In this document: positions 25,030 to 33,650 of the stretch, one piece after another
Position numbering within the stretch: position 1 is the stretch's first letter
How the letters are laid out: each line of letters starts with the position of its first letter
Assembly: GCA_025736915.1 (NCBI GenBank)
Contig: CP107049.1
Span: forward strand, 248,001 to 312,000
DNA from: Acinetobacter nosocomialis
Lineage (GTDB): Bacteria; Pseudomonadota; Gammaproteobacteria; Pseudomonadales; Moraxellaceae
Length of the DNA stretch: 64,000 nt
Direction of reading: 5' to 3'
Notes under the pieces: generated by a model
The model's input: only the letters and a program-made list of their open reading frames with translations
Told to the model about the DNA's origin: nothing
Databases searched by the model: none
Program-made: the position numbers and the translations under genes

Positions 25030-26238
25030 TTAAAGATAATTCGTAATTAAAGCGACTAAACGCTCTAGCAAAATATCGGCTTGAGCTTGTGTCATATTAA
25101 TTGGAGGTAATAAACGAACCACAGAACCTGCGGTAACGTTAATAATAAGCTTGTATTCATCACGAGCAATCGCAACAAGCTCAGCACAATCTTTAGGTAG
25201 TTGAATACCAATCATCATACCAAAACCACGTACTTGTACGTTCTTACCAGACAATTGGGCACGTAATTGGTCAACAATATAATTACCCACTACTGCTGCA
25301 TTCTCTACTGCATTTTCCTTCTGAATCGTATCAATTACCGTATAAACCACGCGAGAGCCCAATACTGTACCGCCATAAGTAGAACCATGGCTGCCTGGGC
25401 CTAACAAACCAACAGCTTTACCTTGAGTCATTACCGCACCCACTGGAAAACCGTTACCCAACCCTTTTGCAGTGGTTAAAACATCTGGAATAATATTTGT
25501 ATGTTGATATGCGAAATATTTACCTGTACGACCATTACCAGTTTGGATTTCATCTAGCATCATCAACCAGTTATGCTGATTGCAAAGATGGCGAACTTCT
25601 TCTAAATAGCTAAACCCTTGTGGCGCGGTATTAATGCCACCTTCACCCTGAATCGGTTCAATCAAAATAGCAACGATATCGGGATGTTGTAAGGCTGCTT
25701 CTTGAATCGCTTCAATATCACCAAATGGCACTCGAATAAAGCCTTCTACCAAAGGAGCAAAACCATCTTGTACTTTCTTGTTCCCTGTTGCAGAAAGCGT
25801 AGCTAAAGTACGGCCATGAAATGATTGCTCAGCAACAATAATCTTTGGCAGGCTTATACCTTGTTGAGTACCAAATTTACGCGCAATTTTAATTGCACCT
25901 TCATTTGACTCAGCACCACTGTTTGAAAAGAAGATTTCTTCCATACCCGAAACTTCAGCAAGCTTTTGAGCTGCCGCAGTTTGCCAAGGAATTTCAAATA
26001 AATTACTTGTATGTACGAGTGTAGCTGCTTGTTCTGCAATTGCCTCTGCAATAGCTGGATGAGCGTGTCCTAAACCACATACAGCAATACCAGTGAGTGC
26101 ATCTAAGTATTCTGTACCATCTTGTGTATACAGATATGCCCCTCGGCCTCGGACAAAACTGATCGCTTGGCGACCATAAGTAGCCATTAAGTGTGTTGGT
26201 TGATCAGGTTGTACTGGAGCTAGGGTAATATCAGTCAT
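25030..26238 (-). CDS. argD: Acetylornithine aminotransferase-family protein
   Basis: This 402-residue class III PLP aminotransferase carries SFHGRTLATLSATGN, MLDEIQTGNGRTGKYFAYQH (Asp of the PLP ring) and the Schiff-base lysine in TTAKGLGNGFPVGAV. Size and motifs fit ArgD, which makes N-acetylornithine in arginine synthesis and can also serve lysine synthesis. A close catabolic paralogue (AstC type) cannot be fully excluded, but no ast genes are near. The start was set at the ATG at 26238. An in-frame GTG lies one codon upstream. Confidence 0.85.
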   Translation of the reverse strand: MTDITLAPVQPDQPTHLMATYGRQAISFVRGRGAYLYTQDGTEYLDALTGIAVCGLGHAHPAIAEAIAEQAATLVHTSNLFEIPWQTAAAQKLAEVSGMEEIFFSNSGAESNEGAIKIARKFGTQQGISLPKIIVAEQSFHGRTLATLSATGNKKVQDGFAPLVEGFIRVPFGDIEAIQEAALQHPDIVAILIEPIQGEGGINTAPQGFSYLEEVRHLCNQHNWLMMLDEIQTGNGRTGKYFAYQHTNIIPDVLTTAKGLGNGFPVGAVMTQGKAVGLLGPGSHGSTYGGTVLGSRVVYTVIDTIQKENAVENAAVVGNYIVDQLRAQLSGKNVQVRGFGMMIGIQLPKDCAELVAIARDEYKLIINVTAGSVVRLLPPINMTQAQADILLERLVALITNYL

Positions 26239-26465
26239 CACGAACTCTGTCTGTATGAGGTTTTAAGAAGGGTTTATATAAACAAAAACTTGCGCTGATG
26301 AAAAGTCTCATCACTCATTTATCTAAAATTTCGTCTGCTTTTTACTATCACTTCGGTTTATACAATAAAATATTGAATATTCTATGCAACTTTAAGCAAC
26401 AAGGTGGTTTGCAAAGCAATGTGAACACCCCCTATAATGCTGCAAGATTAGTTGAGGATCTACAT

Positions 26466-26807
26466 ATGACTGAACAAGCACGTGATACTGAAGCGTTAAT
26501 TCGCGATCAAATTGCGAAGCATCCCGTTTTACTTTACATGAAAGGCACTCCACAGTTTCCACAATGTGGTTTCTCTGCACGTGCAGTAGAGGCGCTCAGT
26601 CAAATTGGTCGTCCATTTGCATATGTGAACATCTTAGAAAACCCTGATATTCGTGCAACTTTACCAAAAATTGCAAACTGGCCTACTTTCCCACAATTAT
26701 GGGTAAATGGTGAGCTTATTGGTGGTAGTGATATCATGCTCGAAATGTTCCAAAATGGCGAATTAAAACCATTAATCGAACAATACAGCGCAGCTCCAGA
26801 AGCGTAA
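26466..26807 (+). CDS. grxD: Monothiol glutaredoxin
   Basis: GrxD-type proteins bind [2Fe-2S] clusters with glutathione and traffic Fe-S to target proteins. The 113-residue protein has the monothiol active site CGFS within MKGTPQFPQCGFSARAVEAL. The glutathione-binding WPTFPQLWVNGELIGGSDI is also present. The ATG at 26466 follows GAGGAT. The longer upstream frame to 26298 is not family-like and is rejected. argD is divergent. Confidence 0.95.
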   Translation: MTEQARDTEALIRDQIAKHPVLLYMKGTPQFPQCGFSARAVEALSQIGRPFAYVNILENPDIRATLPKIANWPTFPQLWVNGELIGGSDIMLEMFQNGELKPLIEQYSAAPEA

Positions 26808-26811
26808 TAAT

Positions 26812-26841
26812 AAAAAAGCCAATCGAAAGATTGGCTTTTTT
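26812..26841. terminator. Bidirectional terminator after grxD
   Basis: AAAAAAGCCAATC / GATTGGCTTTTTT is a perfect 13-bp stem with a GAAA tetraloop. Confidence 0.9.
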
Positions 26842-26853
26842 ATACTCATGAAT

Positions 26854-27177
26854 TTAACAATCACTTATACCCACATAACGATATAAACCATCTACACCAA
26901 GATCTGCTTTTAAAATAGTTAGATTTTTATAGGGTGTTGTAGTGATGGATTCAAAAATATTCATATCCGGATTTTCATGTAATTCATCGACATTTTGAGT
27001 CATGCATTCTTCAAAACGATCGGCTACGAATTCAAACCCTAAATCCATTGCGATAAATAATGTATGTTCACAAGGTTGAACGTACTGTTCTTGTGTCCAA
27101 TCAATAACCGCAAGCTTACAAATTGGGCAAAGAATATTGGCCGCTGCATTCTGTAATTCAACTAACTGGTAAGACAT
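26854..27177 (-). CDS. Small unknown protein with CPIC...CEH putative metal site
   Basis: This 107-residue acidic protein has Cys and His residues spaced CPIC and then CEH about 20 residues later (ILCPICKLAVIDW, VQPCEHTLF). This pattern could bind zinc or iron. The rest is rich in Glu and Asp with no membrane segment. I do not recognise the family. It ends convergently with grxD, sharing the terminator, which is not evidence of a functional link. Confidence 0.6.
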   Translation of the reverse strand: MSYQLVELQNAAANILCPICKLAVIDWTQEQYVQPCEHTLFIAMDLGFEFVADRFEECMTQNVDELHENPDMNIFESITTTPYKNLTILKADLGVDGLYRYVGISDC

Positions 27178-27421
27178 ACTTTAAAAAAAATCGAGAAAAA
27201 TACATTTTATGAAAAATAGTGTATGAACGCCATATTTGATTTTCAATTTCAAATAATAAATTACAAAAGCATTCCAATGTAATTACATTAAAATTTCAAA
27301 TTATCTAAACTCCTCTTTTTAAGTCATATTTATAAGCTTTTTACAAAAAATTAAAATCAAACTTTATCGTTGCAAAACTAATAATGTAAAATCTTTAGTG
27401 TTGCATAAATAGGATATTTTA

Positions 27422-28321
27422 ATGCTCACAGATCTTGATGATTTTTATTGTTTTGCCCTTGTTGTTGAGCATGGTGGATTTAGTGCTGCCGAACGTGTTA
27501 CCGACATTCCAAAATCAAAATTAAGTCGTCGTGTTTATAATTTAGAGGAAAATTTAGGGGTTCGCTTAATTCAGCGTAGTTCTCGTCATTTTGCTGTTAC
27601 CGATATTGGGATGGATATCTATAGACACGCACAAGTCATGATGAATGCTGCTCAAGCAGCCCATGATTTAGTTGATCACTTAAGTATTCAACCGAGAGGT
27701 GTAGTTAAAGTAAGTGTTCCAGTAGACATTGCACAAAACCAACTACCTAAAATTTTACCGGCATTCTTAAAAAAATACCCTGAGATTCGTTTACAACTGA
27801 TTGTAAGTAACCGCCGCGTTGATGTTATTAATGAAGGGATTGATATTGCTCTACGGGTCAGATCTAAACTAGATGATGACCCTAGTCTGGTATTAAGACA
27901 GTTTGCGCTGATAGAACAAAGCCTCTTTGCAAGCCAAGCTTATTTAAATGAGTTTGGTAATATTAAATCACCTGATGAATTAAGTGATCATCGTATTTTA
28001 AGCTTGTCTGAAGAGCATTTAGATCAACAATTTATATTGCATGGCCCAGACAACCAACTGAAGAAAGTGAAGGTTAGTCCAACCATCATGGGAACAAATA
28101 TTTATATGCTTGCCCAACTTGCGAGTCAAAATTGTGGTATTGCGTTGTTACCTGATACAGCGGCTGAAGATTTTGTGAAATCGGGGCAGCTTGTGCAAAT
28201 CTTGCCAGATTGGAAAGCAGCCCACGGTATATTCCATGCTGTTTATCCTTCTCGTAGAGGATTACTCCCAGCAGTGCGTGTATTTATTGATTATCTTGTG
28301 GAACATCTTTCAGAACATTAA
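27422..28321 (+). CDS. LysR-family transcriptional regulator
   Basis: This 299-residue protein has an N-terminal winged helix-turn-helix (residues 5-62: FALVVEHGGFSAAERVT, then PKSKLSRRVYNLEENLGVRL) and a periplasmic-binding-like effector domain from about residue 90. It belongs to the subgroup (AaeR/DsdC-like) that starts with DLDDFYCFA. No divergent metabolic gene flanks it, so the target is unknown. The neighbour on the left is a small unknown gene on the opposite strand, with 243 bases of AT-rich DNA between. Confidence 0.88.
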   Translation: MLTDLDDFYCFALVVEHGGFSAAERVTDIPKSKLSRRVYNLEENLGVRLIQRSSRHFAVTDIGMDIYRHAQVMMNAAQAAHDLVDHLSIQPRGVVKVSVPVDIAQNQLPKILPAFLKKYPEIRLQLIVSNRRVDVINEGIDIALRVRSKLDDDPSLVLRQFALIEQSLFASQAYLNEFGNIKSPDELSDHRILSLSEEHLDQQFILHGPDNQLKKVKVSPTIMGTNIYMLAQLASQNCGIALLPDTAAEDFVKSGQLVQILPDWKAAHGIFHAVYPSRRGLLPAVRVFIDYLVEHLSEH

Positions 28322-28336
28322 TAAATTAAGCTCCAT

Positions 28337-28368
28337 AAAAAAAGTTCGATAATTTATCGAACTTTTTT
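28337..28368. terminator. Bidirectional terminator between the LysR gene and map
   Basis: AAAAAAAGTTCGATAA / TTATCGAACTTTTTT forms a 15-bp stem with a 2-base spacer. Confidence 0.88.
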
Positions 28369-28375
28369 ATAATTA

Positions 28376-29170
28376 TTAAATTTCCGGATAGTTTCCCACA
28401 CCTTCTGGCCATGGTGTCAGTAATTCAAAACCAGTATCTGTAACTGCAACCATGTGTTCCCATTGAGCAGATAAAGAAAGATCTTGAGTAATAACCGTCC
28501 AACCATCGTTTAATTCTTTAACTTGAGGTTTCCCTGCATTAACCATAGGTTCAATCGTAAAGACCATACCTTTCTTCAGAACTAAACCTTGTCCACGTTG
28601 ACCATAATGCAGAATATTAGGTTGCTCATGATAAACTTTACCAATGCCATGCCCACAGTATTCACGGACAATACTATATCCTTCGCGATGAGCAACTGAT
28701 TGAATGGCATAACCAATATCACCTAAAGTAGCTCCTGGTTTAACTGTGTGAATACCAGCAACCATCGCCTCATAGGTTGTTTCAACTAATTTTTTCGCAT
28801 GCGGATTTACGTTGCCCACATAATACATACGGCTCGTATCGCCGAAATAGCCATCTTTGATAATTGCTACGTCAATATTAATAATATCGCCATCTTTTAA
28901 AACTTTATTTGGCGAAGGTATACCATGACAAACTACTTCATTTACTGAGGTACAAATTGTTTTTGTAAACCCATGATAACCAACATTGGCAGGAATAACT
29001 TTTAAAGTATTTACGATGTAATCATTGCAAATATTATCTAAATATTCAGTTGTTACACCTGGCTTAACATACTTCCCTATCATTTCTAAAACTTGTGCAG
29101 CCAAACGCCCAGAAATTCTTAATTTTTCCAGATCTTGTTCAGTTTTAATTGTAACAGTAGAAGCTCTCAT
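28376..29170 (-). CDS. map: Methionine aminopeptidase, type I
   Basis: Map removes the N-terminal methionine of nascent proteins. The 264-residue protein has the five metal ligands in the usual segments: DVAIIKDGYFGDTSRM (two Asp), CGHGIGKVYHEQP (His) and FTIEPMVNAG (Glu), with a final Glu in SAQWEHMVAVT. It is the standard E. coli type I length. GAGGAT lies eight bases before the ATG at 29170. It is monocistronic here, unlike the rpsB-tsf-linked copies seen in some genomes, and may be one of two map genes. Confidence 0.95.
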   Translation of the reverse strand: MRASTVTIKTEQDLEKLRISGRLAAQVLEMIGKYVKPGVTTEYLDNICNDYIVNTLKVIPANVGYHGFTKTICTSVNEVVCHGIPSPNKVLKDGDIINIDVAIIKDGYFGDTSRMYYVGNVNPHAKKLVETTYEAMVAGIHTVKPGATLGDIGYAIQSVAHREGYSIVREYCGHGIGKVYHEQPNILHYGQRGQGLVLKKGMVFTIEPMVNAGKPQVKELNDGWTVITQDLSLSAQWEHMVAVTDTGFELLTPWPEGVGNYPEI

Positions 29171-29522
29171 TCAATTTTATCCTCGTAGGGACTGTTTTTA
29201 CCATGCCTACAAAAATGTTAGTTAATTTAGAATATTTTAGAATGGATATAGGATAGGCGGAAAGCTTTAAATGCCCAAATATTCAACATTCATAATCGTA
29301 TTTTATATTTTTATTTTTACATAATTTCATTAAAAAGTCAGACTTAAAAACTGTTTTCTTTATTTCTTTCAATGATTTTTCAACTAGATAACTTAACCAA
29401 TTGATATTTTTCATATCTCTGAATGATTTTTAAGTCCTGAAAAAAAGCTTTTTCACATAAAATAGCGCTTGATCATGATCTCTTTTGCTCTAAAATTCTT
29501 TCTTTTTTGTTAAATTTAATTT
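29171..29522. other. Intergenic region between map and brnQ
   Basis: This 352-base AT-rich gap between divergent genes holds the brnQ promoter at 29469-29496. I see no coding sequence and no strong hairpin in the rest. Confidence 0.7.
29469..29496 (+). promoter_or_regulatory. Sigma70-type promoter for brnQ
   Basis: TTGATC, a 16-base spacer and TAAAAT put the transcript start about 20 bases before the brnQ ATG at 29523, so the leader is short. Confidence 0.6.
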
Positions 29523-30824
29523 ATGCAACATCTTCGTACCGGAGATATTATTGCCTTAGGTTTTATGACCTTTGCCCTCTTTATTGGGGCTGGCAATATT
29601 ATCTTTCCTCCCATTGTGGCACAACAAGCCGGTGATCACGTATGGTTAGCTGCCATAGGCTTCTTGATTACTGCCGTTGGCTTACCCGTAATTACGATTA
29701 TGGCACTCTCTCGTATGCAGGGTTCCATTGAAATCATTAGTTCACCTTTAGGTCGTATCGCAAGTCTGATTTTAACAGTAGTCTGTTATTTATCAGTTGG
29801 CCCTTTATTTGCTACGCCACGTACTGCAACAGTTTCTTATGAAATTGGTTTTTCGTCTTACTTTGGAACATCAAGCAGTAGTCTTCTAATTTACAGTGCG
29901 ATTTACTTTGCATTTGTAACTATTGTTTCTTTATATCCAAACAAGCTTTTAGATACAGTTGGACATGTTCTAGCTCCTCTAAAAATTATCGCTTTAGCAA
30001 TTTTAGGTATTGCAGCGGTTATGATTCCTTCGGGCTATGTTCCTGCACCAATTAATCATTATGTTAACTCTCCTGTTTCAGAAGGTTTCGTAAATGGTTA
30101 TCTCACTATGGACACTTTAGGTGCCTTAGTATTTGGTATCGTTATTATTCAAGCGATTTATTCGCGTGGTGTTACTGATAAAAAACTAGTAACTAAGTAT
30201 GCAATTATTGCTAGTCTTATCTCAGGTGTTGGTCTTACTTTAGTTTACTTAAGCTTATTTAAATTAGGTTTAGGTAGCCATGAAGTCGCTCCAAATGCAG
30301 CGAATGGTGCTGTAATCCTACATGCATATGTTCAACATGCGTTTGGAAACATGGGTTCATTATTCTTGACTGGCCTCATTTTCTTAGCCTGTATGGTTAC
30401 TGCAATTGGTTTAACTTGTGCATGTGGTGAATATTTTGCCCAACTCACTAAGTTACCGTATAAGCTTTTAGTTTTCATCTTAGTTGGTTTCTCTTTCATT
30501 ATTTCTAATCTTGGATTGACCAAACTCATTGCTGTATCAGTACCGGTTTTAAGTGCAATTTACCCACCTGCTATTGTGGTTATTATGCTCAGTTTCTTCT
30601 GGAAATTTTGGCATAAACCATCGTTTATTGTTGGTTCAGTAACAAGTATTGCTTTAATTTTCGGAATTATCGATGGTCTTAAAGTTGCTGGTTTTGGAGA
30701 TAACCTTCCTACTTTCCTTCAACATTTACCATTAAATGAACAAAACTTGGCATGGTTGATCCCATCTTTAGTTGTTCTTGCGGTGACTACCATTATCGAC
30801 AAAGTTAAACATAAAAGCATTTAA
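29523..30824 (+). CDS. brnQ: Branched-chain amino acid:cation symporter (BrnQ/LIVCS family)
   Basis: BrnQ imports leucine, isoleucine and valine across the inner membrane, driven by Na+ or H+. The 433-residue protein has about 12 helices and the family features GFMTFALFIGAGNIIFPP at the start, GFLITAVGLPVI, and VGPLFATPRTATVSYEIG. There is no clear ribosome site ahead of the ATG at 29523, which fits the short leader. A long perfect inverted repeat follows as terminator. Confidence 0.93.
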   Translation: MQHLRTGDIIALGFMTFALFIGAGNIIFPPIVAQQAGDHVWLAAIGFLITAVGLPVITIMALSRMQGSIEIISSPLGRIASLILTVVCYLSVGPLFATPRTATVSYEIGFSSYFGTSSSSLLIYSAIYFAFVTIVSLYPNKLLDTVGHVLAPLKIIALAILGIAAVMIPSGYVPAPINHYVNSPVSEGFVNGYLTMDTLGALVFGIVIIQAIYSRGVTDKKLVTKYAIIASLISGVGLTLVYLSLFKLGLGSHEVAPNAANGAVILHAYVQHAFGNMGSLFLTGLIFLACMVTAIGLTCACGEYFAQLTKLPYKLLVFILVGFSFIISNLGLTKLIAVSVPVLSAIYPPAIVVIMLSFFWKFWHKPSFIVGSVTSIALIFGIIDGLKVAGFGDNLPTFLQHLPLNEQNLAWLIPSLVVLAVTTIIDKVKHKSI

Positions 30825-30875
30825 TCTGGTGTTTTTTTGAAATCGAGTTTTACCCAAACATGATTTTATATATCG

Positions 30876-30911
30876 AATAAAATGCTGCGTTTACCCAACC
30901 AGCATTTTATT
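30876..30911 (+). terminator. Terminator-like hairpin after brnQ
   Basis: AATAAAATGCTG / CAGCATTTTATT is a perfect 12-bp stem with a 12-base loop and a few trailing T residues. Confidence 0.65.
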
Positions 30912-31015
30912 TCAAGCAGCAGTATTTAATGACAATTCAACTATAGATATAATTAATTTTTACTGTAATATTACACTAAAATAATTTTTAGCTTACTCAG
31001 GAAAGAAGAGCATAA

Positions 31016-31435
31016 ATGAAAACTAAATATTACCTAACATTAGCAGATGCAGAGTTTTTAATGGAAGAAGCTCAAAAATATGCAATCGAACACAACTTCA
31101 AAGTCAGTATAGCCATTGTTGATGAAACAAGCTCTTTATTACTTATGAAACGCCTAGATGGTGCTTCTCCTCTCAGTACACATATATGTCTAGAAAAAGC
31201 TAAATGCTCATCAATGAGCGGCCGCCCTTCAAAATTTTACGAAGAACTTCTTCAAAATGGCCGTCTTGGTTTCTTAAGTCTGCCAAGTGCTAAAGGTATG
31301 CTAGAAGGCGGAAAAGCGATCATTTATGAAGGTCAGATTTTAGGCGCAATTGGTGTTTCTGGTGTCCAATCTTTTGAAGATGCTGAAATTGCACAACACG
31401 CAATTGATGTCTTCTTAAAGAAACAAAGCAACTAA
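31016..31435 (+). CDS. GlcG/HbpS-family (DUF336) protein
   Basis: This 139-residue alpha/beta protein matches the GlcG/HbpS fold: LADAEFLMEEAQKYAIEHN at the start, VAIVDETSSLLLMKRLDGAS-like strands, and EGQILGAIGVSGV near the C-terminus. Some members bind heme (HbpS) and others sit in glycolate or propanediol operons, so function cannot be assigned from the family alone. No secretion signal is present. It is monocistronic, bracketed by inverted repeats. Confidence 0.8.
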   Translation: MKTKYYLTLADAEFLMEEAQKYAIEHNFKVSIAIVDETSSLLLMKRLDGASPLSTHICLEKAKCSSMSGRPSKFYEELLQNGRLGFLSLPSAKGMLEGGKAIIYEGQILGAIGVSGVQSFEDAEIAQHAIDVFLKKQSN

Positions 31436-31446
31436 ATTAAATTGAG

Positions 31447-31503
31447 AGAAAAGAGAAATTATTACACTTTTCACCTAAAAATTTCTCTTTTCTAAAATAT
31501 TAA
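31447..31503 (+). terminator. Long-loop inverted repeat after the GlcG/HbpS gene
   Basis: AGAAAAGAGAAATT / AATTTCTCTTTTCT is a perfect 14-bp inverted repeat with a 29-base loop, 12 bases past the stop. It is likely a terminator, though the long loop is unusual. Confidence 0.5.
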
Positions 31504-31693
31504 GTATTTTATACAAAAATATTTAATATTTACCTTTTTTATACCTTAACTATTTATAAATATAGAGGTTTTCATAAAACTGTTCAAAAAATTTTCAATT
31601 GACTATTGAATTAAGCTAAAAATACAAGTACAACATTAAACTTATTCTTGACTAAAACATTCGGTTTTAGCGCAACCACAAGGAGGGATGGAG

Positions 31694-31939
31694 ATGTTAT
31701 CATTACATTTCAACAAACAAGTCTTCATTAACACTCTGAACAGTAAAGATTCAGTTGTTTATGGAGTAACGACGCTTGCTCTTATGCTGACTCTACTGTT
31801 TCAAGGTATGATTAAAGGGAATCTCAAACCCGAATACTTTATGTATGCCATGGTTGTTTCTTTCGTATTTTGTGTATGGGCCTTTGTCGACCACAAAATG
31901 CGAAAATTAGCTAAAAGACGACTTAGTCAACAGAAATAA
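31694..31939 (+). CDS. Small unknown membrane protein (two helices)
   Basis: This 81-residue protein has two hydrophobic segments (VYGVTTLALMLTLLFQGMI and YFMYAMVVSFVFCVWAFV) and a basic C-terminus (RKLAKRRLSQQK). The start was placed at the ATG at 31694, seven bases after GGAGG. The ATG at 31688 lies only one base from that site. I do not recognise a family. It converges on another small membrane protein across a shared terminator. Confidence 0.65.
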   Translation: MLSLHFNKQVFINTLNSKDSVVYGVTTLALMLTLLFQGMIKGNLKPEYFMYAMVVSFVFCVWAFVDHKMRKLAKRRLSQQK

Positions 31940-31947
31940 TAGAATTC

Positions 31948-31976
31948 AAAAATGGATGAGTGATCATCCATTTTTT
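31948..31976. terminator. Bidirectional terminator
   Basis: AAAAATGGATGA / TCATCCATTTTTT forms a 12-bp stem with a 4-base loop between two convergent membrane-protein genes. Confidence 0.85.
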
Positions 31977-32430
31977 ATTTGCTTAAAAACAACAAGATCG
32001 TTCCCATAACCAAAATAGCAGTTGCTAGTAGCTCAGTAACAATTAAAGCGATCATCATGAAAGTCATTAACCATGTCGGTAAACTAAAGTGCCCTAACCT
32101 ATGGGGTTTTTTAAACTGATTGGTTGTATCCTGCAAAAACCCGTGAATGATATAAACTAAAATTGAGAAACTAAAAAATAGTATATTTGCCAATAAACAC
32201 CATAAAGCAATATCTTCATTTAAAACCGTGAAATAACTTAATACAGCCAAAATGAGTGTAGCTGCTGCATAAAGCAAACTGCTTCTATGTGCAATGTCTA
32301 CATAATAATGTGCACGACTTAATTCTGACTGGCGTATTTGCCAATATTTCCATACTCCTGTTAACATTCCTATCCATAAAAAGACACCACTAAAGACAAT
32401 AGCCAACTGTACAGCTTTCGATATTTCCAT
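31975..32430 (-). CDS. Unknown four-helix inner membrane protein
   Basis: The 151-residue protein has four membrane helices (about residues 8-28, 52-72, 77-97 and 120-148), with His and Trp near the second and fourth. No family is recognised. The start is the second of two adjacent ATGs, which has AGGA at better spacing. It is divergent from the alpha/beta hydrolase, 137 bases away. It has no partner and no known function. Confidence 0.65.
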   Translation of the reverse strand: MEISKAVQLAIVFSGVFLWIGMLTGVWKYWQIRQSELSRAHYYVDIAHRSSLLYAAATLILAVLSYFTVLNEDIALWCLLANILFFSFSILVYIIHGFLQDTTNQFKKPHRLGHFSLPTWLMTFMMIALIVTELLATAILVMGTILLFLSK

Positions 32431-32567
32431 CATTTCCTTTATTCGTTTTATTAAAATTTGAAGAGCTGTATAACATAAATCTTGACTTTATAGTCACATT
32501 TTAATCAAGTACCTTTTCAGAACTCATGTACATTAAGGTAAATGATTAGACAATTCACTTTAAATCT

Positions 32568-33428
32568 ATGGATAAGACTTATGAATCTTTTTGGATAACC
32601 TGCAAAGATGGTTATCAGCTTGCAGCTCAATTTTATCCTGCTCAAGAAAAGAAAACTGAATACCCTGTCCTTATTTGTCCAGCAACAGGTATTACTAAAA
32701 ACTTTTATCATTCTTTTGCAACTTGGCTAAGTCAACAAGGCCACGATGTATTGAGTTTCGATTTCCGTGGTATTGGCGAGTCTCTACATGGAGCTTTAAA
32801 ACAAAGTACCGCAAGTATTACCGACTGGGGAACACTGGATATTCCTGCGGCAATTGATGCTTTATTAACAAAAACGAAAGCAAATCAAGTTATTCTTATT
32901 GGACACAGCGCGGGTGGACAATTACTAGGGGTCGTACCTAACTATAATAAAGTTGCAAAAGTAATAACGGTTGCAGGCTCAACTGGACATATTAAAGGCC
33001 TTAAAGGAAAAACTAAGTTTCTAGCACCAGTTATGTTTAATCTTATCTTCCCTGTTTCTAGTGTTGTTAAAGGTTATGGCGCAACTCAATTCATTGGTAT
33101 GGGAGAAAACCTACCTAAAAAAGTTGCTCAACAATGGAGAGAGTTTTGTAGCCGTCCAGGATATGTGAAAAATGCCATAGGCAAAACTATTTTTTATGAT
33201 TTTCATTCAGATATTCAGTGTTCAATTACTGCTATTTGGGCTGATGACGATGAGATTGCAACTAAACGCAACGTACAAGAATTATTAAGTTTATATCCAA
33301 ATGCAAATAAAAAAATGATTGAACTTAATCCAAAAGATTTGGGATATAAATCAATTGGCCATATGCTGTTATTTAAAAAATCACATCAAAAACTTTGGCC
33401 TATTTTAGAACAAGAAATAAATTATTAA
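32568..33428 (+). CDS. Alpha/beta hydrolase
   Basis: This 286-residue protein has a classic alpha/beta hydrolase fold. The nucleophile elbow is GHSAGGQ, the Asp candidate is in WADDDEIA and the His in KSIGHMLLF, with an oxyanion region near CPATGITKNFYHSFA. It is cytoplasmic with no signal peptide. It resembles the YheT/YpfH-like serine hydrolase groups, but the substrate is unknown. A rho-independent terminator follows. Confidence 0.85.
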   Translation: MDKTYESFWITCKDGYQLAAQFYPAQEKKTEYPVLICPATGITKNFYHSFATWLSQQGHDVLSFDFRGIGESLHGALKQSTASITDWGTLDIPAAIDALLTKTKANQVILIGHSAGGQLLGVVPNYNKVAKVITVAGSTGHIKGLKGKTKFLAPVMFNLIFPVSSVVKGYGATQFIGMGENLPKKVAQQWREFCSRPGYVKNAIGKTIFYDFHSDIQCSITAIWADDDEIATKRNVQELLSLYPNANKKMIELNPKDLGYKSIGHMLLFKKSHQKLWPILEQEINY

Positions 33429-33446
33429 TCACCGCTTTTATTTTCG

Positions 33447-33481
33447 CCTCTAAGTCAGTAATCCGGCTTAGAGGTTTTTTT
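33447..33481 (+). terminator. Terminator after the alpha/beta hydrolase
   Basis: CCTCTAAGTC / GGCTTAGAGG forms a stem with an 8-base loop and a T-run. Confidence 0.85.
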
Positions 33482-33553
33482 GTATTAAAAACGAGCAGCT
33501 TTTTACTTAAATGCGTCGATATACATTTAAAGTTCTGCTAAGGTAATTCATCT

Positions 33554-33611
33554 GAAGCTGTTGTCAAAACAGGTATATTTACTTGTTTAATGCAAACAGC
33601 TTCTTTTTTTC
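33554..33611 (+). promoter_or_regulatory. Terminator-like hairpin in the fruB leader (possible attenuator)
   Basis: GAAGCTGTT pairs with AACAGCTTC, and inside the loop AAACAGGT pairs with ACTTGTTT. The long hairpin ends in TTTTTTT, exactly the form of an intrinsic terminator, yet it lies 40 bases upstream of the fruB start. It may end a short leader RNA or sRNA, or be controlled by read-through into the fru operon. No small leader peptide is seen. Confidence 0.55.
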
Positions 33612-33650
33612 TGTTTTAGCTAAAGCCAAAGAAATTGTTCAAGGATAATT

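Noticed and set aside
26298..26465. Upstream extension of grxD
   Set aside because: It is not like any glutaredoxin. The ribosome site supports 26466.
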